A stretch of DNA of 64,000 bases from Drosophila miranda. Its lineage: Eukaryota > Arthropoda > Insecta > Diptera > Drosophilidae. The DNA is taken from NCBI RefSeq assembly GCF_003369915.1, contig NC_046673.1:7672001-7736000 (forward strand), in the 5' to 3' direction. Under the pieces are notes generated by a model that saw only the letters and a list, made by a program, of their open reading frames with translations, was not told the DNA's origin and made no database searches. The translations under genes were made by a program, and so were the position numbers. Below, in pieces: positions 20,877 through 33,545 of the stretch (within the stretch, counting starts at the first letter, position 1; the number at the start of each line of letters is the position of its first letter).

Positions 20877-23800
20877 TGAGTAGTATCCTCCGGTTCCAGT
20901 CGTCCTCACAAGAGGGATATCTTCTTTCTCTTTTCCTCTCTTCTCTTCTTTTTTTGGCACAAAACAAGTTTCACGTTTTCTCAAGCAGCTGCTCTCCAAA
21001 ACATAAAAAAAAAAAAATACCAAATACTACAAAAGCGAAAACAGAAACAAAGCTCAAAATGTTGAAGAAAGTCTGAGTCCGGAGTCAGTTTTTTTGTTAT
21101 TTTTTTTTGGTTTTTGTTTCTCTTCTTTTCTGAAAACTGAAAACTTCTGCGTCTCAAAACTTGTTTTATTTCGTTTTCTTCTTCCTCTTGTTCAAGTCTT
21201 CGGCTTTTCTGTGTGTGTGTGTGTGAGCAGTAGAAGCTCTCACACACGATCAGCAAAAGCGCACATGCAAGGCTGGCAGACAGAGACCGAAAGAGAGTTG
21301 TGTGTGTGGATAACGGCACAGTGTGTCTCGAGAGGGATTTCCAGGGTTTTTGTAAGACTTTCAAATTAGAATTGGGGGGAAAAACCGTTCAAGTGGTTCC
21401 AAAGGGCTCCCGAAAAAAAAACACCTCTCGTGTTGAATGGTTCTTAAATTTTACGAACCCTCAAGTACAGCGGTGGTATCTGTTCAGGGAATCGGTTCTG
21501 CGTGATACGAAAAAAACTTTGCACGGAGATCCATTGCAATTTTAGATACCCTCAATCTGTGCTATTTTCTGAGATAAAAAGGTTTTCTAGATTTCAAATG
21601 AAACTGAAAGATAATGCGTGATTAAATATTTCTCTGGAATCTCTGTAGCTCTCGAGATTGCTTTTTACTTTTTCTTCGCAATCTTAACTATTTATATATG
21701 ATAAATATGAACTTTCAAAGATTTGTGAACAATTTCCATTCTGGTAGTTTTGTTATTGTTTTTTTTTTTTGCTCCACTGTGCATCGCATCTTTGCCTGTC
21801 TGCCGCCTGCCTGCTGCCCTTGTGGTATTTGCCCGCCGTTCCTCTGCATCTGCTGCTGCTGCATTCGGCCTAATGCTCTCTCCCTCGCTCTTACACTGCT
21901 CTCTCGCCCTCACAGCAGAGAGCAGCTGTTACTGTTTTCCGTGGCCGAACTGACCCTCGCTCTCTCTCTCTCTCCGTCTCCGTCTCAGTCTCCGACTGCT
22001 ACTTCATTTCTTGTATTGCATTCCCACTGACCCTCAGAGTGTGCTCTGTCTCCCTTTCGCTGTCGGTTGGCTGGCATTGCATGCACTCTCCCTGTCCCTG
22101 TCCCTCTCGCTGGCTGCCCGTTTTGCGTTTTGCTAGATTTGCATTTTCTCCTCGTTTTATATCAAATCACAAAGGGTATATTATTATATTTGCCAAGCAC
22201 TCGAGGAGAAGGGTCTCCGAAGAAGAGTACATTATATTCCAGAATGAAATGATTGGAAAACTTGCCAGGGTATCAGATGCTTCGAAGCTAACCTTTTACT
22301 CTTCTGGTTATACTCTTTTCATGATAATTTATTTTGCATTTCGTTTTCAACGTGCTCCGTTGTGTTCCCCTCATTAGCTTTTTTTTGTTTCGTCTCTCAA
22401 CTTGAGACGAAAGTTCTTCACTTGTGCAGAGTGTCTCCCCCCTCTCTCTCTCGCTCTCTGGAAGGTCGTTGCTAACCCTTTCGATCATTATTATTATTCC
22501 TCGCCATTGCCACGATTTCCAGAGCCAACTGATAAGCTACGAGAGCGCACTAGCCAGGCGTAAGAGTGGGAAAGCACAATAAAAATATATTTGGTATATA
22601 TTTCTCTCTCCATTTTGCTTCGTTCTTCCGCGTTTGGTCGGAAGCCCCAGCCAGCCACTTGATGCTTTTCTGCCGCATTTTTTGTCTCTTTTTGCGTGTA
22701 CAGCAAACACACACACATACATACATGCCTCTGTTTGTGTGTTACTTACAGTTTATCGACGCATAATTTGTGGATCGTTTCCATCAACTAAATGACGATT
22801 CGAATGCGTTCGTGGATCGTTTCCATCAACGTTTCTGAATAACTGAGAAAACAAGGCTTATCAAGGTAAATACTGGGTTATATCTTCTTAGCTGGAAATT
22901 TGTCTGAAATTAAGTCTTTCTTGTGGTGGAGGCAACCAAAATGGGCGACACTCAATTCAAAAAAAATAAAATACAAAAAATAAATATATACATATGTATG
23001 CATATGTATTTCTTCTTTGAGCTGTGCATAATTGGACTTGGATGGATGTACATATCTTTTGGCAAGAAAGAAAGAAAAAAATGTTGGCGTCTGTTGTTGT
23101 TGTTGTTTGATTGTGGCCCAATTTATTTGGTACACAAAAAAAAAATAAAAAAAAGGAATACAAATTGACAGCGAGACAAATGAAGTTGTGGACACACGGC
23201 ACCACCGGAGTTGCAGATATTTTTGTTGCTGGTTATTCCGTCTGCGGCTGTGGCTGTGTTGCCGCCGCCTGTTTTGCTATGTGGCTGCCACAAAGCCCAC
23301 TTGACTTCCACACTATTGGCACATTGTCCAGTTTTGGAGATGTGTGTGTGTGTTTGGTTTTTTTTTTCGGTACGGCTACGGCTGTTGGCCTTTCAATTGG
23401 AAATTAGGACGCATTTGGTGGGCAGCCAGCCGCTTGCATAATGGAGATTTTTGATTTACCAAGAAAATGGTATAAAAAAAAGAGCTACAATCATTGTACC
23501 TTTGCCACGAATAAAAGTCATATTTTTAAATGGGGGGATTATTGGACATTCGATTTAAAGACTGTTAAGGGGGGGGGGGGGGGGGGGGGGGGGAGATACC
23601 TCGCTCAATTTATTACTCATTGTGTCCTTGTGACTGACGTCACAGGAAAAACCAACCCCCAACAAAATCGTGGAAAAGGCTCTCCCACCCACACGCCCAC
23701 AGCTGACAGATGACTTTCTGTTTGTGTGTGTGTGTGTGTGTTGCGTGGGCTGCCACGAGCCACGGGCCACAGGCTGCAACTGGGCCAAATATACATACAA

Positions 23801-24480
23801 CTGGCTTGTGCGTGGGCGAGGTTCAGCCTCTGGGCCCGGCCAACCCCCTCGTTAGGACAAGAGCAATTTTGTTGGGCGACGAGGCAGAGGCTGGGGAGTC
23901 TTTGGTTCTCTGGTAGGGTTGGCCTTTGCACCCCTACTTACCTCCTCCTCCCTCCCTTGTGTATTGATGGAGGACCCCCATTCAAAGAGTCAACAAGATT
24001 CGAGATTTTCTTTTGTTTTTACAGGCGAAATCGATTTTGCCACCATCTGTGGCAGGCAGTGCCCAGACATAAGGGCGCAAGAACGTGTCCGTGACAGATA
24101 AGGGTAATGAAAACAGAGTCCGGGTATGCGGCAGATTCGAAGGGGGGAGATAGTGCAGTTTTATTGGAATTTTTGTGGTGAAATTTTTCAAAAATCTTTT
24201 CATTTTATTCTTGCACTTTGCTCCTCAATCCCAAATCTCAATCATCTTATGGCCCATCGATTCCCTGGTGGATTTGTTTATTTTCCCAAAGAATTATTTG
24301 TTTGTTCTAAGGCACATGCGAACGACTTCAAAAATGCGATCGTAACTTTTTGCCTTTTGCTGGAAATTTGTGTTTGTTTATCATTTTATTTGAATGCCTT
24401 TCTTTATTTGCCAAAGAGCCGAAAAAAACAATAACCAAAACCAACCCACGGAGGCCGATGCTCCTTTCAGGGAAAAGGGT
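20877..24480. other. Drak intron block, simple repeats
   Basis: Contains (GT)n at 21210-21228 and 23724-23742, (CT)n at 21957-21978, A/T homopolymers, and a 19-bp direct repeat GTGGATCGTTTCCATCAAC near 22770 and 22812. A run of 25 G lies at 23569-23593. No gene is supported. Confidence 0.5.
23569..23593. repeat. Homopolymer G tract (25 G)
   Basis: Uninterrupted guanine run; shorter runs occur at 39503-39517 (15 G) and 48268-48281 (14 G). Length is likely unstable and error-prone. Confidence 0.9.
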
Positions 24481-24512
24481 ACGCTATGCAAATGTATTAT
24501 TATGCCAGAGCG

Positions 24513-24535
24513 AGATCCTCTCTCAGAGAGGATCT
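24513..24535. other. Perfect 23-nt palindrome
   Basis: Arms AGATCCTCTCT and AGAGAGGATCT surround a single C. A POU octamer ATGCAAAT lies ~20 bp upstream (24486-24493). Confidence 0.75.
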
Positions 24536-24539
24536 TCGC

Positions 24540-25560
24540 AGCGAGTAGATAAGAGCTGTAAGTGCTGAGTGCGAGAGAGAGAGGGACATCGTCCACATCG
24601 TTTGCTGGCCCTCCATCTAGCGGTTGTCCACAAGGAGCTTAATGGTGCGCTCAGAAGCTCAGCTTCAGCCGAACACCAAAGCTTGCTCTCTCCCTTTCGC
24701 TCTCTCGTTTGGAACTCCTACGCAAAGTTTGCGCTCTTCTCCAAAATGAAGGTATTAAAACATTCAATCAACCCCTTCGCCTTCGCAAGTCTTTTCTTTC
24801 TTTTGTGCGTTTTATTTTTTTGTTTTTGTGGTGTTTTTGTATATTTGCCAAATTAATTTTTCAAATTGCCATTTTGGCTAATTAACCGGACCCCCCACAC
24901 ACACGAGAGGGGGCCGCAGGAGTCGGTGGACGCCCACGCCCTCGCAATTTATTGCCTCGTATTGATACTTTTTTGATTATCTGTTTTATGGGATCTCTCT
25001 CTGTGTGCTACTGCCACTGCCGCCGAACGAACAGTCGATGATGGGTTCATTTTAATTGAGTTTTTCAATATGCCGATTGCTCCTCCGCCTCCGCCTCCAC
25101 CGCCCCCCCAACGGGAGTGGTGACAGTGGGGGGAGCTTTCAATGGGGAGAGTCGGAATGTAACCTTGGAGTCCGTCTAAAATATATTTAGAAAACGCCAA
25201 ATGGGAATTCTTTTGTTGATTTTATTTATTTAGAGGGACATGGAATTTTAATGGGAGAAAACATATTTTTGTGTTTCTTTTTTTTCTTAAAAAAAAAATA
25301 CTTTTTAGCGAATATTTTTTGGTATTTTCTTGGGAAAGAGGAAAGGGAAGGGAGTCGGTGGATTACGAAATGCAAAACATGTGCTTCCTTCCGCTGTGGC
25401 TCTGTGAAATCAGTTTCAACTTCCACCGCATATCCCCATATCACATCCAGCAGTCCCCCCCCCTGTCACCAAGCAATAGGAAAACAAGAAAACAATGTTT
25501 TCTTCAGATAATTAACGCGTTGACAACACACGAACTGCAGACAATGAACACCAAGTGATG
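24540..25560. other. Drak intron block
   Basis: Unique sequence with a GA tract at 24570-24582, CCGCCTCCGCCTCC near 25082-25100 and T/A runs near 25280. No gene is supported. Confidence 0.45.
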
Positions 25561-25595
25561 ACAAGAGAAGAGACAATAAAAGAAAACCAAAAGCT

Positions 25596-25640
25596 TAGAG
25601 AGAGAGACAGAGAGAGTAAGAGAGAGAGAGAGTATCGAAG
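25596..25640. repeat. (GA)n tract
   Basis: GAGAGAGAGACAGAGAGAGT then AGAGAGAGAGAGAG. A CT tract follows at 25686-25711. These are candidate GAGA-factor/CLAMP or MSL recognition-type sites on an X-linked segment. Confidence 0.8.
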
Positions 25641-25794
25641 CCTCAAGAGGGCCAGGATTTTACACAGGAAAGCGATCTCAGGTGTACTCTCTTTCTCTCT
25701 CTCTCTCTCTGTGAGGAGAGCAGCAGCAGCAGAGTTCGGCAGAAAGTTCTATCAAATATGTTTGATCGTTTGTATCAAAGCTGCACTGCTTGCT

Positions 25795-25990
25795 ACTCCA
25801 GCAGCGACAGAAGCAAAGGCACAGGCAGCAGCAGAGATAGAAGCAGAAGCAGAAGCGGATACAGCAGCAGAGGCAGAGGGAGAGTCAGCAGCGGCAGAGC
25901 TAGGAAGAGAGCAGAAGCATAAGCAGAATCAGAGACAGAAGCAGCAGCAGAGACAGAAGCAGAGGAAGAAGCAGTGGCAGCGGCAGAACC
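25795..25990. repeat. GCAGA/CAGAAG purine-rich imperfect tandem repeat
   Basis: About 200 bp of GCAGCAGAG, GCAGAAGC and CAGAGGCAGAG words. It keeps reading frames open on both strands, which explains long low-complexity frames here. Confidence 0.8.
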
Positions 25991-28081
25991 ACGAGGTAGC
26001 CGGCGAAGAAAAATGCGCCAGAGAGGGCAAAGGCGGTGCAGGAGCAGTATCAGCTGTAGGCGAAGGGCATCACAGCAGCAGCTTATCGAAAAGAAAAACA
26101 ACAAAGCAAAGCAGAGCAAAGCTCTCATGAGAGAGATCGGGCAGGTCTATCTTTTTATTCCATACCGTATCTTGTTCCGTTTCATAGATTCCGCGTATGG
26201 AATCGAAACGCTTTATAAATTGTTCACAAAAGAAAGGACACAAAAAGATATCGAATATATTGGGGGGAGGGAATCGGAATGGGCTTACGGGGGTGCCGGT
26301 GAGGGGAAGACTGGCTAAACCCAAAAATCAATAAAAATAAATGACAAAAACCTAAAATTAACAGCTATTTTTTAGTGGTGGGGGGAGGTCGGGGAAGGAG
26401 GAGGGTGGTTTAAGTTATTGGTAAATGTATTAACCCCTGTCTAGCCAGCTACCAATAATTATTTGACCTTTCTAAGGCCTAGCAACCCCCTAAACTAGCC
26501 CTTCGCCCCCCCAATTTTCTCTCTTTCCACCCAAAAAATATTTATTTTTGGTTCCCTTGTTGTTGTTATCTGTCTGTCTGTCTGTCGTCTCCTTCATTGA
26601 GCTCTGATTGCTCTCGTAAAACCCACACCCCCACAAGGCGGCGGCGGTGTTGGTGGCACGTTCCCCTTTGTTGCAGCTGCATTTTAATGAGGTTTTTGGC
26701 TTTCAGGGTTGTCAGGAGTCGCTGCAAACAGGAGACAGGAGACACAGGGGTCATTGACAATGTGATTAAGTTCCGGTGACTGCTTCATTCTATGAAGACT
26801 GAAGAGGAGTGCTCTCTGGGGTGTCTTCCAGGAGAAAGAATCTCCGAAAGAGTCCACCGAGAAAGTGTTTTCGTATTGTGGGAACAGATTCATGGCTGAT
26901 CCGTGATCCCATGACCATTGTCCCGCTCCTGTCGGTAGAGATCGTCTGAGACCTTTATCCGCTGTTCTCTGGGAGAGCCTCTGTGTGAAGTCCCTGGCTA
27001 AAACGACTCGAAGCCAGCCCCTGGAATCGAAAAATTCTCCATGCTCTTAGCCGGTCGCCGCCCCCGTCGCCGCCTCCGTCTCCCTCCCCTCTCGCCCTTG
27101 ACTGCGCCTCAGATTCTGACAGCTGACAGCTGGAAAAATGTCAAGGACGCCTTCTTCGCGTTGAAGCATTTTTCCAATGATTGGGTTTTTGTTGGTGGTG
27201 GCGCCTCTGCCTCGCTGCCACGGTTTCAGTTTCAATTTCAGCCGCTTTGAGCCGCTTTGGGGGGCTATTATTGGGTAATTCTTTTGCGCCTCGTCTGGCA
27301 TTTCAATTTGGTTGATCTCCATTTCCGCTTGACGTGTGCTGGCTGTTCGCGTTGGCCTTTAACCTTTCTGTGGTTATGGTTCTGTTTTAATATTTTCGCT
27401 TTTTTTTTTTTAAGTATTTTTACTACATTTTTTGCTGGGTAGTTGACTCCCCAGCCAAGGTCGTTGTGGCCACATAACTGAATGATTCGGACTCGGAGCG
27501 GAGTCTGGCGATTTGGAAATCAATGTGCACTGACCTTGAAGTGTGGTGTAGTGTGGAGAGGGGGCAGAGGGGGAGAATGTTGTGCTCCCCCAAAGTTCAA
27601 GCAAATTGCATTTTGTTTTAGTTTTTAATGGAAAAAGAGCGCTGGCTTTGGTTTCAAAAACGAAATACACGAGGAGTAACGAAATGGAATGGAATGGAGT
27701 GGAATGGAATGGGAAGAGAAGCTTCCTTTCTTTTCAGGAATAAATAAACTTGAATCCAACTTTTATTCCGTTTCGTTCCGGTAACCAATTGAAATGGAAC
27801 ATACATATATTGAAACACTGGCAATGGAACGTTTTTTCTTCCCCCCTTCACCCTATTTTTTTATGCTTCATGCTACATATATTTTTTGGTTGTTTATTTT
27901 TTTTCGTAACATTTATACGACCCTGTGGAATGTGGAATTTAATCTAGGCCCAAGGGGGGTTTTCGCTGCGCCCTCACCTCCCTATCTGTGGGGCTCTCTT
28001 TGTCTCTGTCTGTGTCTCTTCTGCATAAGCGATAAGATAATCAAAATGCGACTCTACCGAAGCGACGCGACGCGAAGCGAC

Positions 28082-28083
<2 letters not shown>

Positions 28084-28116
<33 letters not shown>
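28084..28116. repeat. (GT)n dinucleotide microsatellite
   Basis: About 16 uninterrupted TG units. Confidence 0.95.
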
Positions 28117-28118
<2 letters not shown>

Positions 28119-28759
28119 ATATTTTGTTGTTGTTTCTTGAAGAATGATAATATCTGAACACTCTGCCCCATCATTCCCTCTCTTATTGGCACTGTTTGCA
28201 ATGAAATGCCACCATTCCATTCCATTCCAACATTTCTAATGCGCCTCCTTGGATGGTGGAACGGCGGCAAAGGGATACAAAGCCTGTGGGCTGTTGGCAA
28301 TGCCCCAAGGCCCCTCTCAAGTGAAAGGAAAAGGTTTAGATTTTAGTTTCAGTTCCAGAATCCCTCGGGGAACTAGTTCAGTTCATTGACTCGCGACAGA
28401 TGATGCAACAAATTTGTGTGTGTGTTTTTGCTCTCTGTTATTCAATCGCTTTCAACAAAAGTTGTTTCGCATGAGAAAACAAAAATTTCCATGTGGAAAG
28501 GGGACTTTGCACCACAAACAGACAGACCCCAAGCCCGAGACTTAACGGCTCTCCAGCTGTATCCGTATCTCTATGTAAATATGTGCATGTGTGTGTGTAG
28601 ATGACTCTTATCAGCTGAATATTCTGGCCTGGGGGAGGGAGGGCGATAATGATAATGAAATTTCCAAATTGACATTGGGGACCGATCGAAACACTGGAAA
28701 CTACAGAACTAATCAAGCGATTAATCGATCAATCAACTGACACTGGAAACTAATGATCC

Positions 28760-28792
28760 CCCCCCCCCCCACACACACACACACACACACAG
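28760..28792. repeat. Poly-C plus (CA)n compound microsatellite
   Basis: A run of about 13 C directly followed by about 10 CA units. Confidence 0.9.
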
Positions 28793-30539
28793 ACACGGAA
28801 GAGAGTGTGTGAGATCTGTTTAGAGTTGATTTTTCCCAAAAGGAACTATGAGGCCAAAAAATGTTGCATCGCTGACGAATCAAGAAATTCAGAATTGGAA
28901 CAAAAGCGAGTATCGGTAGCCAGGAGGCACTTCCGCTGAATGACTAACGAGTAACGATATATACTCGTATTATAATTGCATTCTGGCTGCAAGTGCAATG
29001 CCAATAAAAAAGCGTTGACATTTCGACTGGGATGCAGTACAGCTAAACAGATAAATGGCATAATAATTCTAGTATCTAAATGGAGAATACCCCTGATGTA
29101 AATATACCACATACATCCTGACCAGGAACACCCTGTGTTACGACCCTCGAATATCATAATCCCAATATAAAGAGAAACACCACCATATTTATTTGAAATA
29201 TTCGATTTTTATGTAGAGAAAAATATACTTTGATTTAAGCATTAAAATTTATTTTTAAAATTATTTTTGGAACATTTTTTTTAAAGGTTATTTTTTTTTT
29301 TAAATACTTTGTAATTTTTCCTTTTTAACACAAAATTTCAAGAACGTTAAAAAAAGCTAATATACCTATTTTTTTTATTTACCCAACCATCCCACCAAGA
29401 AATATTCCCTATAAGAAAATTCGAGGGCAAAACGTGCCGAAAATCTAAAGAAATTTCCGTGTTCTGGAACAAAATTCGTTGTATAGAAAACTTCGTTGAG
29501 AAATTCGACTTTATTTAATTGAAATATCAACAATCAGAAGCAGGAATCATCTATGGGATAACTCCCAATCCATGATCTTCTGTTGCCCTTGTCCGATGTT
29601 CCCTGTCTCCTTGATTTCACTGTCCGTTATTCTGTTCATTTGCCCCTGCCAGTGCCCATCGAAGGTATCATTGAAAACGGCACTGGAAAAACGGAAAGAA
29701 GAACCCAGAGTGTAACAAAAATCCCAGCAAAAATACGAGGCACAAAAACAAACGATTTTGGCATTGAGCCATTGAGCCCAGACCCCGACAAGAGCCCTTG
29801 AAAAAAGAACAACAAGCGAGAAAGAAAGAAAGTCACCAATAGAAATGGAAATGGAAATGGCAAGTGGAAAGTGGAGAGCCCTGTGCTGGAAGCCAGCTAA
29901 AAAAGTTTATGGTCAAGTTAAAAATAATATTTGCTCTTTGACATTCAGAATTATTCAATTTTTCACTTTTCCATTCCCATAACGAACGAAAGAACGAGCG
30001 AAAAAATAGTGTGGGAAAACGAGGGAACTGTTCCGTGGGCCCCTCGATATCTAATCGATGGTCGGGGCAATTAGAGAGCGCTTATCGGGGGGCTCTCGGG
30101 GGCGATAAGCATTGCGTTGATAATAAAATACGTGCCGAAGATGAGTTTTCGTTTGTCCCCCACATTTGTACCCTTGGGTTGGCTTACAATGCTCTCGTTT
30201 TTTCAGAACCAGATGATTAATCGATTGCCATGTAATTATAAATCCACCAAGCACTCCAGATAAGGCTGAAACCCGAAGGAGGAGGGGGAAATCGTTTCCA
30301 TTGATTTTCTTTTTTTTCAAGTGTAGGCCACGTAATCGTATCGTATTTCAGAACTTCAGAATACCCTTCATATTTGTGTTATCGGTCAAAGTCCACTTAT
30401 TTCTAGTGAAAAAACGCAAGAAATTTAATTTTAAATATGGAAAAAAGGGTCGACGAAGGGAATTAAAATGAATCTAGATAAAACAGAATTTTATGTTCGT
30501 GTATTTTGTTGTCCAATGTTACGTCAAGAACCTATCACC

Positions 30540-31500
30540 CTTACTCAAAAGCAATTGAATTGAATTTAAATTTAAAAAATTAAAAAAGAATAAAATTAAG
30601 TAATGTTAAAATTAAAACACTATTTTTACAAAATGTTAATTAATATAATACAAATACAACAACTGAAATGGAAAATGTAAAAAATTAATAATTTAAAAAT
30701 AACTAAAAATTAAAAAAGAATTTAAAAATTAAAAAAAAGGAAAATTAAAAAAAAAAAAAATTCATTAAAAAAAAAACGAATACAAAATTGAAATATGCAT
30801 TTAATATATTCAAAAAATAATAATAATAAATTTAAAATAAAAAAAATAAATTTAAAATAATAAAACAAATTTAAAATAATAAAAAATAAATATAAAATAT
30901 TTACAAATATTAAAAATTTAAAATAATATAAAATAAATTTAAAATAATAGAAAACAGCCTTTATAATAATACAAAATAAATTAAAAATAATAAAAAATAA
31001 AATAAAAATAATAAAAAATAAAATAAAAATAATAAAAAATAAAATAAAAATAATAAAAAATAAAATAAAAATAATAAAAAATAAAATAAAAATAATAAAA
31101 AATAAAATAAAAATAATAAAAAATAAAATAAAAATAATAAAAAATAAAAATAATAAAAAATAAAAATAATAAAAAATAAAAATAATAAAAAATAAAAATA
31201 ATAGAAAATAAAAATAATAAAAAATAAAAATAATAAAAAATAAAAATAATAAAAAATAAAATAAAAATAATAAAAAATAAAATAAAAATAATAAAAAATA
31301 AAATAAAAATAATAAAATAAAAATAATAAAAAATAAAATGAAAATATCAAAAAATAAATTTTAAACATTATAAAACTTAAAAAAGTGAATGAAACATTTT
31401 AAAAATGAATGGCAAACTAAAAATTCTAGACAAAAATAAACTACAATTAAAATTACGAAAAAAACATTTTTAAATTAAAATTAAAAAATTTAACTTTTTG
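30540..31500. repeat. AT-rich array with 21-bp and 16-bp periods
   Basis: Core at about 30980-31345. T positions near 31030 recur every 21 bp (unit with A-runs of 5 and 6 separated by T or TAAT), change to a 16-bp period near 31150, then return to longer units. Outside the core the pattern is degenerate. Long Phe/Tyr/Leu frames on the minus strand are by-products. Confidence 0.9.
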
Positions 31501-31679
31501 CTGTATTTTAAACAGAAACCCCAATGTTCTTCCATAGTGGAGTATCCAGAACTTCTCTTCCGTTGATAAAACCCTACTTAAGTGCCTCCCCCTCCCAACC
31601 CCCACCTCGAAATGATGACTGACCACAAAAAAAAGCTAACGGTGCAAACTGGCGACGAAATTTCCAAAACTTAGTGCTG

Positions 31680-31770
31680 CCGCTGCCCCTGCCGCTGCCC
31701 CCAAATACAACCTCAATTTACCGTTGCATCAGAAGCGGCAGCGGCAGTGGCAGCGGCAGTGGCAGCAACA
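31680..31770. repeat. GCCGCTGCC / GCGGCAGTG short repeats
   Basis: CTGCCGCTGCCCC repeats at 31678-31702 and GGCAGCGGCAGTGGCAGC at 31736-31762 are near inverted copies of each other and could pair. Confidence 0.6.
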
Positions 31771-32193
31771 AATGAAATTGTCTAATTGCCGAGGCAGCGA
31801 CAAGCGCCGACCAGCAGACATCTCGAAGCGGCGAAGGAAGCCATCAAGCGGACAAGCAACAGCGTCTGCAACGTCCACAACGTATGCGCAACATTTTGGC
31901 CAGCAAATGGAAAACATTTTACGTGATTTGCATGAACAATTGCCGAAAATCCAATGAAAAATACCCCAAAAAAAAAACAACAACCAGAAACATGAAATGA
32001 AGGATACTCTGCCATGGGACTACCGACAATCGATGGGACTATCCATGGCTATCGGTTGCCAGCCAAGTTTTGGCTAAAATCATGATACCCCGCCTTGGCG
32101 AAGGCTACAGGGTAGCCCGAAACGTTGAAAATTCGTAACGCGTAACCGTGATTCGTCGTCGTTTGGCTTTTTGTTCAAACCATATGAAGAAGG

Positions 32194-32243
32194 CCCCCCC
32201 TCCCCTCTTTCCCCCTCTTTCCCCCTCTTTCCCCCTCTTTCCC
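32194..32243. repeat. CCCCCTCTTT decamer repeat
   Basis: About four tandem copies of a pyrimidine-only decamer. Confidence 0.85.
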
Positions 32244-32332
32244 TGAGCTGACTGAATTTTTGGAGGTTTTTTTTTGCAGGTCTTCTTGGGAAGAGAGGTA
32301 AATAAACTTCTTATTAGCTTTTGTACTCCTCC

Positions 32333-32505
32333 AATTCCTCCTCCTCCTCCTCCTCCTCGTCCTCCTCCTCCTCCTCGTCCTCCTCCTCCTCCTCCTCCTC
32401 GTCCTCCTCCTCCTCCTCCTCCTCGTCCTCCTCCTCCTCCTCCGCCTCCTCCTCCTCCTCCTGCTCCTCCTCCTCCTGCTCCTCCTCCTCCTCCTCCTGG
32501 AAATC
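32333..32505. repeat. (TCC)n interrupted trinucleotide array
   Basis: About 170 bp of CTC repeats interrupted at regular intervals by CGT or TGC. This gives poly-Ser, poly-Pro and poly-Arg open frames that I do not accept as genes. Confidence 0.92.
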
Positions 32506-33129
32506 AATAACTCCTTAAGGTGTTCAGTTCCTGTGACTTTTCCGAGTCTTTTCAACGAAGAATGCTTCAAATTTGTATAGTACCATGATACCCCTTGAAA
32601 CTAGGGTATCAACATGTTTCGTTGGGGGGATGGCGGGGGGAAACGTGACATCGTTTTGGGTCTCGAACAAAAATTGGTGTTGCTGTTGTTTTTGTGGCGG
32701 TTGGCTGCCGCTTTGCCTCGATGACGGCTTTAACCCATGTTGACCTGTCTGTCTCTATCCGTATCTCCCTCTGTCTCTCCCCCTCCCCCTCCCCCGTTAC
32801 CCACAACTCGCCTATCATTTCTCCCTCTGCTGCTCCCCTTTTGCCGTGTATTTCCACACTCGAACAACAGCAACAACAACAGTAATGGAAAATTTTTTTT
32901 GTTTTTCGGTTTGTTTGGTTTTTTTTTTGCCGCTTCGGGGGCTTGACAAATTTGAAATTTTAATTTTTAACGGTTTTTTCTTTCTTGTTTTTGCCATTTT
33001 GCAAAAGGGGGGAGTGGGGGGTGGTCTTATATGCTAAATTGTTGCTGGAGGAATTGCCTCACATGTGTGTGCATCGGGTTTCAATGATGTATTTTACATT
33101 TGTACTAGAGCCTTGGAGGAACAGGTAAC

Positions 33130-33300
33130 CAGGGAGGCGCTGGGAGGCAGTGGGAGGCGGTGGGAGGCGGTGGGAGGCGGTGGGAGGCGATGGGAGGCGA
33201 TGGGAGGCGATGGGAGGCGGTGGGTGGCGGTGGGAGACGGTGGGAGGCGGTAGGAGGCGGTGGGAGACGGTGGGAGGAGGTGGGAGGCAGTGGGAGTCGT
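33130..33300. repeat. GGGAGGCGGT decamer minisatellite
   Basis: About sixteen tandem copies of a 10-bp G-rich unit with GGCGA and GAGACGG variants. An AT-rich array starts directly at its right edge. Confidence 0.95.
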
Positions 33301-33309
33301 TATTTGCCT

Positions 33310-33545
33310 CGTATAAAATAATAAAAAAATTAAAATAATAAAAGTAATAAAAAATTTAAAATAATACAAAATAATACAAAATAATACAAAATGATACAAA
33401 ATAATAAAAAATAATAAAAAATAATAAAAAATAATAAAAAATATATTTAAAATATTAAAAAATATATTTAAAATACAAAAAAATTAATTTTAAATATTAA
33501 AAAGTAAATTGAAAATATAAAAAATTAATTTTAAATATTCTAAAA
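33310..33545. repeat. AT-rich tandem array (AATAATACAAA type)
   Basis: Units AAAATAATAC and AAAAATAAT repeat, then degenerate to ATTTAAAATAT. No other feature is visible. Confidence 0.8.

Larger units (their letters stand above)
25991..30540. other. Drak intron block
   Basis: Mostly unique sequence with (GT)n at 28084-28116, C-run plus (AC)n at 28760-28792, GGAATG repeats at 27682-27712, and a short hairpin GCTTATCG..CGATAAGC at 30080-30112. No gene is supported. Confidence 0.45.

Noticed and set aside
25555..26130. 191-codon frame rich in Arg/Glu then Ala/Glu
   Set aside because: Driven by GA and GCAGA simple repeats, no domain or splice context; the opposite strand is open too.
30961..31368. 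Long Phe/Tyr/Leu-rich minus-strand frame
   Set aside because: It only reads through the AT-rich tandem array; composition and periodicity come from the repeat unit.
32265..32300. Third ratchet-like site TTTTTTTTTGCAG followed by GTCTTC
   Set aside because: Good 3' splice half but GTCTTC is a poor donor; a tiny exon ending GAGAG|GTAAAT is possible but unsupported.
32175..32570. Poly-Arg, poly-Pro and poly-Ser frames
   Set aside because: Products of the TCC trinucleotide array, open in several frames at once.
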